Shown in pieces: positions 1 to 5,106 of a stretch of DNA of 6,744 bases; position 1 is the first letter of the stretch; the number at the start of each line of letters is the position of its first letter. A model generated the notes under the pieces. The model worked only from the letters and a program-made list of their open reading frames with translations. It searched no databases and had not been told where the DNA came from. Source of the stretch: Chlamydiota bacterium (GTDB taxonomy: Bacteria > Chlamydiota > Chlamydiia > Chlamydiales > JAJFMK01); NCBI GenBank assembly GCA_021772215.1, contig JAJFMK010000003.1, positions 1 to 6,744 of the forward strand, in the 5' to 3' direction. The translations under genes and the position numbers were made by a program.

Positions 1-2
1 CA

Positions 3-350
3 TTACTAATGCTTATTATTATCGCCTACACATCATTCTTTATCAATCCTAAGGAATTTGAGGCAAATATTGAGGTGGGGCTAACAGCGCTTCTCAGCGC
101 AATCGCCTTCCATGCATCCCAAAGCGAGAGTCTCCCTAAGCTTGGCTATACTATAAAGGCAGATATTTTTTTCATATCGACCTATGCACTAATATTTTTG
201 ACAATTATCATGACTGTTGTATCGAATTATTATTATCATCGCAAAATTATATACAAAGCTGAACGTGTTGATGCAGTTGGAGCTTATATATTTCCTGTTT
301 TGTTATTATTTATCATCATTTTTATTTATTTATATGAAAGAACGAACTGA
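3..350 (+). CDS. C-terminal part of a pentameric ligand-gated ion channel-like membrane protein (partial)
   Basis: The reading frame is open to the left edge of the window, so the gene starts outside it; the ATG at 9 is internal. The visible 115 residues hold four hydrophobic stretches: the end of M1 (about 1-14), a pore-type helix (about 21-43, with an ELIC/GLIC-like pattern VGLTALLSAIAF), M3 (about 55-75) and a final helix (about 94-112). The short linker after the second helix reads ESLPKLGYTIKAD. The LP..xY..xxD pattern between M2 and M3 is typical of prokaryotic Cys-loop-channel relatives as I know them. The N-terminal extracellular ligand domain would lie upstream. If correct, it forms a homopentameric cation or anion channel in the inner membrane; ligand and ion cannot be read from this part. 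It ends 33 bp from the convergent ybeY gene, with no obvious terminator between them. An unrelated four-helix membrane protein remains possible. Confidence 0.72.
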   Translation, partial: LLMLIIIAYTSFFINPKEFEANIEVGLTALLSAIAFHASQSESLPKLGYTIKADIFFISTYALIFLTIIMTVVSNYYYHRKIIYKAERVDAVGAYIFPVLLLFIIIFIYLYERTN

Positions 351-383
351 AATCTTTCGCATCTATTTTAAGCGTATATCCTG

Positions 384-875
384 TTAAAAGTTTAAACAAA
401 GATCATTTTTTTTGAGATAGCTCATTAACTCTTTTTCTCGATTTCGCATGATTTTTTCATCATCAGGGTCAATGTCGTCGTAACCTAAGAGATGTAAAAA
501 TGAGTGGACGAGGTAGAGAGTGCACTCCTCATATGCGTCTTCACCGCTGCTTTTGACATATTCAACAGCAGTATGAGGGCAGATGAATGTTTCTCCTAAA
601 AAACAGAAGGACTCTTCCTCAGAGTCGATTGGGAAGGAGATACAGTCGGTTAAGGAGGGGTCGTTAAAGAACTGCTCATGGAGCTGACAGATTGTCTCTT
701 TGTCTACAATTGAAACAGAAAAAGCGTCGCACACCATTTGCTCATGCTTTAGCAGAGCTTCGATGCTGTCTGCGACGCTATTCAAAGAGATTGGCAGATC
801 GCTCTGACAATCTTCGATTGAAAGTTCTTTACAAGACGGGCGTTTTAGGGAGGCCGATGACCTTTTTTTCATCAT
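384..875 (-). CDS. ybeY: Endoribonuclease / rRNA maturation factor YbeY
   Basis: YbeY is a zinc-dependent single-strand RNase needed for 16S rRNA 3' end maturation and ribosome quality control in the cytoplasm. The 163-residue product has the usual length. It shows the family's core order: strand VSIVDKETICQLHEQFF (54-70), the TDCISFP motif (76-82), LGETFICP (93-100) and the metal box HSFLHLLGYDD (124-134). His124 and His128 match the first two zinc ligands, while the usual third His (GYDH) is Asp134; Asp can bind zinc, so activity is not excluded. The ATG at 875 is the only good start before the first core strand, and GGAAGG sits directly against it; the ATG at 872 has slightly better spacing. 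Starting there makes the gene overlap the 3' end of the upstream small basic protein by 47 bp, which suggests translational coupling. It is the last gene of the minus-strand cluster beginning at the 1213-1241 promoter. Confidence 0.93.
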   Translation of the reverse strand: MMKKRSSASLKRPSCKELSIEDCQSDLPISLNSVADSIEALLKHEQMVCDAFSVSIVDKETICQLHEQFFNDPSLTDCISFPIDSEEESFCFLGETFICPHTAVEYVKSSGEDAYEECTLYLVHSFLHLLGYDDIDPDDEKIMRNREKELMSYLKKNDLCLNF

Positions 876-984
876 CCTTCCAGCGTCCCAATTTTTTTAG
901 CACATCAACACGCTCAAAACGCTTGAGGACGTTGCGCTTTTTTCCTCCACGATTTGCTTTGCCGAAGCTTGGATGTCTAGACAT
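829..984 (-). CDS. Chlamydia/Verrucomicrobia-type small basic protein (51 aa)
   Basis: This 51-residue ORF begins MSRHPSFGKANRGGKKRNVL and continues KRFERVDVLKKLGRW to end in GLPKTPVL. It matches, from memory, the small basic protein family shared by Chlamydiae and Verrucomicrobia (TIGR04137), including the SRHPSFG start, the NVLKRFERV core, LGRWK and the GLPKT end. Its molecular role is not established to my knowledge; the charge and the ybeY neighbour suggest RNA or ribosome binding (inference). CCTAAGG lies about 9 nt before the ATG as ribosome-binding site. It starts 11 bp after the stop of the 61-residue gene upstream and its last 47 bp overlap ybeY in another frame, so all three appear cotranscribed. 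Automated callers can miss it because of its size and the overlap. Confidence 0.88.
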   Translation of the reverse strand: MSRHPSFGKANRGGKKRNVLKRFERVDVLKKLGRWKDDEKKVIGLPKTPVL

Positions 985-995
985 AAATCTTTACC

Positions 996-1181
996 TTAGG
1001 ATGCTACAGTTTTAATTTTTGGAATAAATATTTTTTGGCCTAGGCCGTCAGCCACTGCATTCTCATGTCGTTTGAAACCTTCGGGAAGGGCATCCTTTTT
1101 AGAGCCTGTCTTGGGCGATGGGTTCTTTGTTCGACGAGGACTTACATTGCGCCTCTGATTCTGCTTACTGATCCGTACCAT
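996..1181 (-). CDS. Small basic protein, unknown function (61 aa)
   Basis: A 61-residue, strongly basic protein (MVRISKQNQRRNVSPRRTKN at the start, KIFIPKIKTVAS at the end) with a Lys/Arg/Ser-rich, probably disordered N-terminal half. No domain is recognised. AAGGAG lies 7 nt before the ATG, an excellent ribosome-binding site, and a promoter-like TTGATT-17 nt-TAAAAT lies just upstream (1213-1241), so this is the likely first gene of the cluster with the 51-residue protein and ybeY. From memory, Chlamydia trachomatis has two tiny unnamed genes before its ybeY-like gene (CT421.1, CT421.2, CT422), which would fit this arrangement; I cannot verify this. A ribosome-linked or nucleic-acid-binding role is only inferred from charge and context. 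Confidence 0.75.
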   Translation of the reverse strand: MVRISKQNQRRNVSPRRTKNPSPKTGSKKDALPEGFKRHENAVADGLGQKIFIPKIKTVAS

Positions 1182-1212
1182 GGAAGTCTCCTTATGACCT
1201 TTTATCCTAACT

Positions 1213-1241
1213 ATTTTAGCGCTTGTCGATTATGCAATCAA
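1213..1241 (-). promoter_or_regulatory. Sigma70-type promoter of the small-basic-protein/ybeY cluster
   Basis: On the minus strand TTGATT (1236-1241) and TAAAAT (1213-1218) are separated by exactly 17 nt. They match 4/6 and 5/6 bases of the consensus boxes. The start site would fall near 1206, leaving about 25 nt of leader before the ATG at 1181, with AAGGAG inside it. It lies in the 68-bp gap after the 141-residue gene, so the cluster can be transcribed independently of that gene. Confidence 0.6.
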
Positions 1242-1249
1242 GGGGAAAA

Positions 1250-1675
1250 TTAGGGTGAAATTAAGAGTAGCGATTCTGTGATACGGTAAAAGGGGCTGGT
1301 TTCTAAGGGGATATCGATTCCCTTAGCAAAATAGATCTCCTCTCGCTGGACAACTAGGCGCCGGAGTCTCTCATTTTGGTCAAAATGAAGGGTAAAGTTG
1401 ACTGTGGTGCCGTCTACAGTATAGGAGAAGTGTGATTGGAGCGGCTCAAATTTGCGGGAGAGCGCTGATTTGAAGACCTTTTCCGCCTCTTTGCGATTCA
1501 TATATTTTTTTAATGCTTTAGGAGCATCACGAGGGGGCGTAATCGTCTTACAAAGAAGATCGAATGGAATAAAATTGGCTTGTCTCATCCCAATGGCGAG
1601 AGCCACTTCATCGGGCAGAGATAGAGGATACTTGAACTGACAAAAGAGCCTTAGACAGGAATCTAAAAACTTCAT
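1250..1675 (-). CDS. Hypothetical protein (141 aa)
   Basis: I do not recognise this protein. A GTG at 1684 would extend it by three residues, but AAAGGAG overlaps that GTG and lies 8 nt before the ATG at 1675, so the ATG is the real start. There is no signal peptide or membrane segment. The N-terminal half (about 1-75) looks helical and basic, with RDAPKALKKYMNRKEAEKVF. The C-terminal half alternates hydrophobic residues as in a beta sheet: FSYTVDGTTVNFTLHF, then RLRRLVVQREEIYF. It has four Cys, three of them in the first 15 mature residues region. It is followed 68 bp later, on the same strand, by the ybeY cluster, which has its own promoter. A chlamydia-specific cytoplasmic protein is the likeliest description. 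Confidence 0.72.
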   Translation of the reverse strand: MKFLDSCLRLFCQFKYPLSLPDEVALAIGMRQANFIPFDLLCKTITPPRDAPKALKKYMNRKEAEKVFKSALSRKFEPLQSHFSYTVDGTTVNFTLHFDQNERLRRLVVQREEIYFAKGIDIPLETSPFYRITESLLLISP

Positions 1676-1927
1676 TGTTTTCACTCCTTTACTTTAAGTA
1701 ACCTAAATTAGCATATATGATTTTTTGAATGCAATAAATTTTAATAATTGAGCCTCTTGCAAAATACGAGGAGAAAAATTGTTTATAACTCCAATCATTC
1801 AAAATATTGCCACGATTTGGGGATCTCACTGGACTCTTGTAGATATTCTGTAAAAATAACCACAAAACAGCCTACTTCAGAGTTGGAGGGAGCGTCTTAA
1901 GGGAGCGAGATTACCGAAGAGAGCGAG
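1676..1927. other. Non-coding stretch with a possible IS-end motif
   Basis: Beyond the possible promoter of the minus-strand gene I find no credible ORF here on either strand. GAGCCTCTTGCAAAAT (1750-1765) resembles the terminal repeats of IS5-related elements (type GAGxCCTTTGCAAAA, from memory), but no matching inverted copy lies in the window. Between 1885 and 1925 the short word GAGCG recurs three times in a purine-rich strand. The stretch leads straight into the large palindrome at 1928-2104, so it may be the rest of the same decayed insertion. Confidence 0.35.
1705..1734 (-). promoter_or_regulatory. Possible promoter of the 141-aa gene
   Basis: On the minus strand TTGCAT (1729-1734) is followed after 18 nt by TAATTT (1705-1710), which is preceded by TGC as in an extended -10. 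The -10 box is a poor match in its centre, but the position, about 30 nt before the ATG at 1675, is right. The whole stretch is very A+T rich, so a chance match is possible. Confidence 0.3.
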
Positions 1928-2104
1928 CTGTTAAGAGCCACTGATTATTTCGAGTGTAGCCGATTTTTCGATGATTTCGTTTTCAGTTAGCGGAATTTTT
2001 AAGTTCGCATGCTGTTGACAGTAGGTAACTTATAAAATTCTTCAAATTGAGACGAAAGGGCGAAAAAGCGGCCTACACGAATTCTTCAGTGTCTCCTTAA
2101 CAAC
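1928..2104. repeat. Large imperfect palindrome (about 78-bp arms)
   Basis: The left arm (1928-2005) matches the reverse complement of the right arm (2027-2104) over nearly its full length, about three quarters identical by eye with a few 1-2 base gaps. Shared blocks in order are TGTTAAG, CACTGA, TTCG, TGTAG, CCG, TTTTTCG, TTTCGT, TCA, GAATTTT and AAGTT. The 21-bp centre carries GCATGC and CTGT/ACAG. Transcribed, it would fold into a long irregular hairpin. The gapped, diverged pairing argues for two old inverted copies of one repeat or a MITE-like element rather than a terminator. It ends within about 10 bp of the truncated trkA coding sequence, so it likely marks the breakpoint. A structured small RNA is the alternative; no promoter or terminator of its own is evident. 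Confidence 0.7.
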
Positions 2105-2132
2105 ATCCTTGAGCAGGAGATGATTTAGACTG

Positions 2133-2618
2133 TTGGAGCTGGTACATCTCAAAGAAGTGAATCCGGGACCGACAGATCTTTTTTTAGCACTCTCCGATAG
2201 CAGCCAGAATAATATGGTGGCCTCTCTTGTTGCTCGCTCTCTTGGAATTGAAAGAACATTTGTCAGGGTAGACGACCCCGACTTCGTCGAGGTATGTCAT
2301 GAGTTGGGACTGACAGAGAAGATGGTCCCTTCACATATTACGAGTCAGTACCTGTACGACGAAATTTTAAGTGAGAGCTTACTTGCCCTCTTTGATTTCC
2401 TTAAAAACAATGTCTCTCTCTATCGAAAGGTCGTTACCGAAGAAGATGTAGGGAGTCCTTCCAGAATTGAGGAGTCATCCAAAATAAAGGTGATTTACTA
2501 CTTTCGAAATGGTGAGTTCCATCAGTTGGATGCTCAGACAGAGCTTCAGGAAAACGATGAGATTATCTTGCTGACGGGCTTGGAAGACAATCACAGAGGA
2601 CTTAATTGGCTGGGGTGA
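2133..2618 (+). pseudogene. trkA: TrkA/RCK potassium-uptake regulator, N-terminally truncated remnant
   Basis: TrkA-type proteins gate Trk/Ktr potassium channels at the inner membrane by NAD(H) or nucleotide binding. The 161 residues here begin inside the RCK_N Rossmann domain: DLFLALSDSSQNNMVASLVA (15-34) and GIERTFVRVDDPDFVEVCHELG (38-59) match its second half. The RCK_C domain follows (about 95-160), with FRNGEFHQLDAQTELQENDE before IILLTG. The glycine-rich nucleotide loop and the first beta strands, roughly 60-70 residues, are missing. There is no ATG and no ribosome-binding site; the ORF opens at a TTG. Just upstream, 2113-2130 reads AGDDLD in the next frame, as in the GD..D segment of the family, so a one-base deletion may also be present. 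The break lies at the edge of the palindrome. Most likely it is a non-functional remnant; expression of a short RCK_C protein cannot be excluded. Confidence 0.75.
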
Positions 2619-2628
2619 TGAAAGAGAA

Positions 2629-2658
2629 CCCGATCGTTTCCCTTGGGAAACGATCGGG
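2629..2658. terminator. Bidirectional hairpin terminator between convergent genes
   Basis: CCCGATCGTTTCCC and its exact reverse complement are separated by only TT, giving a perfect 14-bp inverted repeat (in RNA about 12 bp with a small loop). It sits 10 bp after the trkA remnant stop and 15 bp before the end of the convergent minus-strand gene. The minus-strand transcript continues into TTCTCTTTC and the plus-strand one into a U-richer stretch at 2666-2675, so it probably serves both directions. Confidence 0.75.
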
Positions 2659-2673
2659 GGTGGTACATTTGTT

Positions 2674-3216
2674 TTAATGAACAACCACAATTCCCATAAT
2701 GGTTTTGGCGTTTGCCGAATTAGAGCGCCACCACTCTTCTTTGTTTGTCTCGAAAACTGCGTATCCGGTTGCGTGGCAGAAACGGAGTTGGTAGACCCCT
2801 TTTTCCTCAGGCACTTCAAGAACAAATTCTGCAGTTCCTTTGCTATCGGTAATGCCTAGGGAATGGAGGAAGCAGTTTTGTGGTCCTTTTGGATGTAACC
2901 CGTAGATGAAGTGATGCAACTCGAGATTATCGAGCACTTTTCCATCCAATTCATAATCAACAGAGACCAGGAATTGGTTTCCAGGTTTTGTAATTACATA
3001 CTTGTCAGCGATAATGTCTTTGGTGTCTCCTTGGACATTTCTGACAAAGTAAAGGTTTTTGAGAGTGATTCCGTCAAAGTTCACCTTATCTGCGATTAGT
3101 CCGATGCCGGGAATGTCATCGATGTAATCACCGATACTCTTTGCAGACAGAGAGTCTGCATGAGAAAACGAAAAGACGAATGCGGTTAACAGTAAAAGAG
3201 CATTTTTGTATAACAT
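2674..3216 (-). CDS. Secreted protein of unknown function (180 aa)
   Basis: The first 20 residues form a classical signal peptide: MLYKN, then LLLLTAFVFSFS, with SHA|DS as likely cleavage site. The mature part of about 160 residues would act in the periplasm or envelope. It looks like an all-beta protein: repeated short strands, a YELDGKVLDNLELHHFIYG segment (about 88-106), KGTAEFVLEVPEEKGVYQLRF (about 126-146) and a WWRSNSANAKTIMGIVVV end. The pattern of a ligand-like EVP..xGVYQ.RF strand pair followed by a WW is distinctive, but I cannot name a family. Two Cys (in QNCFLH and RFCHATG) could form a disulfide. AAGGA lies 7 nt before the ATG. An A+T-rich inverted repeat, AATTGAA/TTCAATT (3248-3254 and 3269-3275), lies 32-59 bp upstream and could be an operator. 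The gene ends at the shared hairpin terminator. Confidence 0.78.
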   Translation of the reverse strand: MLYKNALLLLTAFVFSFSHADSLSAKSIGDYIDDIPGIGLIADKVNFDGITLKNLYFVRNVQGDTKDIIADKYVITKPGNQFLVSVDYELDGKVLDNLELHHFIYGLHPKGPQNCFLHSLGITDSKGTAEFVLEVPEEKGVYQLRFCHATGYAVFETNKEEWWRSNSANAKTIMGIVVVH

Positions 3217-3329
3217 TTGTTATCCTTGTTTTTTTTGTGTTCGGGGCAATTGAATATTTATGCAAATTTTCAATTACCTCACTACAATGGTAGGCTTATG
3301 TTATTGATAGGTCAACGTTTATTAATTTT

Positions 3330-3357
3330 TTGAATTCTTGAGTCCTGTAAATATAAA
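3330..3357 (+). promoter_or_regulatory. Putative promoter of the 3374 ORF
   Basis: TTGAAT (3330-3335) and TATAAA (3352-3357) are 16 nt apart and match 4/6 and 5/6 consensus bases. Transcription would start near 3364, ten bases before the ATG at 3374. This rules out the TTG at 3338 as start codon, because it lies inside the promoter. Confidence 0.5.
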
Positions 3358-3373
3358 GTATATAGTGGGATTT

Positions 3374-3592
3374 ATGGAACACATGATTCAGACGTTCAAT
3401 CTGGCTACCGAACAGCTTGTACAGGAGTATCCTTGTCATGTATCGAGCGAGTGGCAGGCAATTTTGGAAAGGGTTTCAAAGGCACTACAGAGCTGGAATA
3501 CCCAATCTATAAAAGATCGGGTAAAGCCTCTCAAACAGATCACAGCTCTTTTAGAAAATTCAGATCCCTATGCTCGTATCATTACATCGTAA
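3374..3592 (+). CDS. Small hypothetical protein, probably 3'-truncated (72 aa)
   Basis: The product begins MEHMIQTFNLATEQLVQEYP and is predicted to be mostly amphipathic helix; I recognise no family. The ATG at 3374 is chosen because the longer ORF from a TTG at 3338 would start inside the promoter-like TTGAAT-16-TATAAA. Only GTGGGA (3365-3370) resembles a ribosome-binding site; the ATG at 3383 is a second candidate. The last codons (from about 3586) enter the minus-strand transposase fragment, so the natural C-terminus was probably replaced when that element inserted. The natural frame would continue past LLENSDPYARII. It may be a decayed gene rather than a functional one. Confidence 0.45.
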   Translation: MEHMIQTFNLATEQLVQEYPCHVSSEWQAILERVSKALQSWNTQSIKDRVKPLKQITALLENSDPYARIITS

Positions 3593-3762
3593 GCTGCATC
3601 CATGAGATCATATAGATTAGTAATCTTACCTGCTATTTTCTCTGCTAAAGGAATTGCAACATGGCTATCGTGAGTAGAGGCTGAGGTCTCATTCTTAGGG
3701 AAATACAAAAAAAACAATTGATTCTCATTTGCTGCCTGTGATACGAAGCAGGTTTTGGCCAA
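3571..3762 (-). pseudogene. DDE transposase fragment (IS4/IS5-like)
   Basis: The minus-strand ORF opens at a TTG (3762) and has a stop at 3568-3570. Its second half, TSASTHDSHVAIPLAEKIAG then KITNLYDLMDAAYD (about 3586-3687), matches from memory the segment of IS4/IS5-type DDE transposases that surrounds the second catalytic Asp, where intact proteins continue with a helix and a SLGH-PIID motif. Here the similarity stops at DAAYD and is replaced by VMIRA and a stop. The first 25 residues (NENQLFFLYFPKN) do not look like the family. About 35 residues of a protein normally over 300 long remain, so this is a dead remnant, and no terminal repeats are visible around it. It overlaps the end of the plus-strand ORF by 25 bp. 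Confidence 0.62.
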
Positions 3763-3781
3763 AGGTGCAATTGACCTTTGG
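3759..3781. repeat. 8-bp inverted repeat before the exonuclease gene
   Basis: CCAAAGGT (3759-3766) and ACCTTTGG (3774-3781) are exact inverted copies around the 7-nt loop GCAATTG. Followed by TTTCGTC on the plus strand, it is either a weak terminator for upstream transcription or an operator/attenuator for the exonuclease gene, whose ATG is 27 bp further on. Confidence 0.45.
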
Positions 3782-3808
3782 TTTCGTCAACTAAGGGGTG
3801 TGTGTTAG

Positions 3809-4414
3809 ATGTTGGCTATATTTATGGATCTTGAGACCACAGGTCTCGATCCATCGAGGCATCGTGTCATTGAGCTGGCTATTAAGGCGATTGATATTCA
3901 GCGAGGGTCTGTTGTTGGCGCTTATCAGACTATTATTAAGCAGCCACATGAGGTTTGGGAGAGACGCGACTCCTTTAGCATTGAGATTAATGGCTTTCAA
4001 TGGAGCCAGCTTCAAAATGGCGTTGAGGAGGCAGAGGTTGGTCACCGGATCGTCAATTTATTTAGAGAGCTAAAGGTTGAGCGGGGAAAGGCGGTCTACA
4101 TCTGTCAAAATCCCGCCTTTGATCGCAGCTTCTTTTCACAGATAGTTGATCTCTATACTCAGGATCGTCTCAATTGGCCCTACCACTGGCTTGATCTCGC
4201 CTCAATGTACTGGGCTTTGAAGACAGAGCGTTATATTGAAGAGCGAAAGTCTTTTCCTGACTCTCTATCTCTGTCTAAAGATGAAATTGCGAAGCAGTAT
4301 AACCTACCAAAAGAGGCGGCTCCTCATCGGGCTATGAACGGCGTTGACCACCTCATTTTGTGCTACAGGGCAATCTTTGCAAACCTCCCTGCAAAAATAT
4401 CGGGATCGCCTTAG
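3809..4414 (+). CDS. DnaQ-like (DEDDh) 3'-5' exonuclease
   Basis: The 201-residue protein carries the DnaQ-like exonuclease fold that trims DNA or RNA 3' ends with two metal ions. Exo I is MDLETTGLDP (6-15) with Asp7 and Glu9. Exo II is CQNPAFDRSFF (99-109) with Asp105. Exo III is HRAMNGVDHLI with His173. In the canonical DEDDh box the last Asp lies five residues after the His; here that place is Gly178 and an Asp is found at 180, so either the loop is shifted or activity is altered. It is a stand-alone domain, not a full polymerase subunit; proofreading (epsilon-like), DNA repair or RNase T/oligoribonuclease-like roles are possible. AAGGGG lies about 10 nt before the ATG. It seems monocistronic and ends in a terminator hairpin that includes its TAG. 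Confidence 0.82.
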   Translation: MLAIFMDLETTGLDPSRHRVIELAIKAIDIQRGSVVGAYQTIIKQPHEVWERRDSFSIEINGFQWSQLQNGVEEAEVGHRIVNLFRELKVERGKAVYICQNPAFDRSFFSQIVDLYTQDRLNWPYHWLDLASMYWALKTERYIEERKSFPDSLSLSKDEIAKQYNLPKEAAPHRAMNGVDHLILCYRAIFANLPAKISGSP

Positions 4415-4429
4415 GCGACCCCGACTTTT
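4401..4429. terminator. Terminator hairpin at the exonuclease stop codon
   Basis: CGGGATCGCC (4401-4410) pairs with GGCGACCCCG (4414-4423) with one A/C mismatch and loop TTA, followed on the plus strand by ACTTTT. The exonuclease TAG (4412-4414) lies in the loop and first stem base. On the minus strand the stem is followed by ATATTTTTGC, so it can also end the convergent cysteine-rich gene at 4444. Confidence 0.72.
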
Positions 4430-4443
4430 ACAGAATAGATCTG

Positions 4444-4950
4444 TTAGTTGCAGCAGCCGCTATTGCAGCTAGGCTGTGGGCAGCACTGAGGCTGTGGGCA
4501 TTCAGGCTGCTGTTGGCAGCAAGTCTTTTTGTAGTAAGTGCAAGGAACGTAGCGGCACTGCTTGTCGTAGCAGTATCTTGGCTTGCAGCGCTCTTCGCAA
4601 GTGTAGTAGTACTCAGGAACTTGTCTACAACGGTCAACGCAGTAGTACTCAGGAACATAGCGGCAGTGTGTAGTTTGGTAGTGCTGGGGAACCATACGGC
4701 ACTGTTTGTGATAAACATTGTACTTATCATACTCGCAACGGCAAGTGTAGTAGTTTTCGCAACGGTACTTGACCATTGGACAGTAGCATACGCAAGGGCC
4801 ACAACCCTTATACTCTCTATTACAGTCAACATTTCCGCCATTAATAACGCCATGTCCGCCGTTACCATTCATAGCTGTCTGGGCATCAGCTGCGCCAGAA
4901 AAGATAAGGCCGCAACAAAGAGTTGCTAGAAAAATAGATAACTTCTTCAT
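4444..4950 (-). CDS. Secreted cysteine- and tyrosine-rich envelope-type protein with 12-residue repeats
   Basis: A clear signal peptide (1-23, MKKLSIFLATLCCGLIFSGA then ADA|QT) precedes a 145-residue mature protein with 25 Cys and many Tyr, Pro, Gln and Arg. A Gly/Asn linker (28-41) leads to a CGPCVCYC cluster (50-57). Then a CRxVP motif recurs at 84, 96, 108 and 132, i.e. every 12 residues with one degenerate unit near 120, usually followed by xYY. The tail (144-167) has paired Cys in a Pro/Gln context: CCQQQPECPQPQCCPQ. Such composition fits disulfide cross-linked envelope proteins that replace peptidoglycan strength in chlamydial infectious particles (compare OmcA/OmcB and similar Cys-rich proteins); it is not an obvious OmcA or OmcB homologue. 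GAGGAG lies 8 nt before the ATG. The leader contains the palindrome TTTTATATAAAA (4969-4980), a possible -10 region without a good -35 box, consistent with a late-cycle type promoter (inference). Confidence 0.85.
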   Translation of the reverse strand: MKKLSIFLATLCCGLIFSGAADAQTAMNGNGGHGVINGGNVDCNREYKGCGPCVCYCPMVKYRCENYYTCRCEYDKYNVYHKQCRMVPQHYQTTHCRYVPEYYCVDRCRQVPEYYYTCEERCKPRYCYDKQCRYVPCTYYKKTCCQQQPECPQPQCCPQPSCNSGCCN

Positions 4951-5065
4951 TATTAATCTCCTCTTTATTTTTATATAAAACTAAAGCATCAGTTCTGAGA
5001 GAGAAGGGACCACCTTCAAAACTCATCCCCTTAACTCCTCGTTAAAGGATTTGTGAATTTTCGGT

Positions 5066-5104
5066 AAACAAAAAACTAACTATTTAAACCATTGATAGTT
5101 AGTT
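5066..5104 (-). terminator. Rho-independent terminator of the asp23-amaP-methyltransferase operon
   Basis: Three bases after the methyltransferase stop, the minus strand reads AACTAACTAT, an 11-nt loop and the exact complement ATAGTTAGTT, followed by TTTTTGTTT. The stem is A+T rich but perfect for 10 bp and the U tract is good. Confidence 0.75.
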
Positions 5105-5106
5105 GT

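Noticed and set aside
692..1015. Plus-strand basic ORF of 107 codons
   Set aside because: Antisense to ybeY and the small basic protein, composition explained by those genes.
2015..2036. Perfect TTGACA followed by TATAAA in the palindrome centre
   Set aside because: The boxes are only 10 nt apart, too close for a sigma70 promoter; nothing at 16-18 nt fits.
1928..2104. 6S RNA-like small RNA
   Set aside because: Size and irregular duplex are compatible, but no promoter, terminator or conserved 6S elements are visible; kept only as an alternative.
2475..2825. Minus-strand ORF of 116 codons
   Set aside because: Spans the terminator and overlaps both the trkA remnant and the secreted-protein gene in other frames; no family resemblance.
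3791..4073. Two overlapping ORFs on both strands at the start of the exonuclease gene
   Set aside because: Shadows of the DnaQ-like frame, which has all Exo motifs and a ribosome-binding site.
4428..4868. Minus-strand Ala/Thr-rich ORF of 146 codons
   Set aside because: Frame shadow of the Cys-rich gene, whose signal peptide and ribosome-binding site are far better.
4360..4929. Long plus-strand hydrophobic ORF (189 codons)
   Set aside because: It is antisense to the Cys/Tyr-rich gene: Cys and Tyr codons read as Ala and Val codons on the other strand. It has no ribosome-binding site and would start inside the exonuclease gene.
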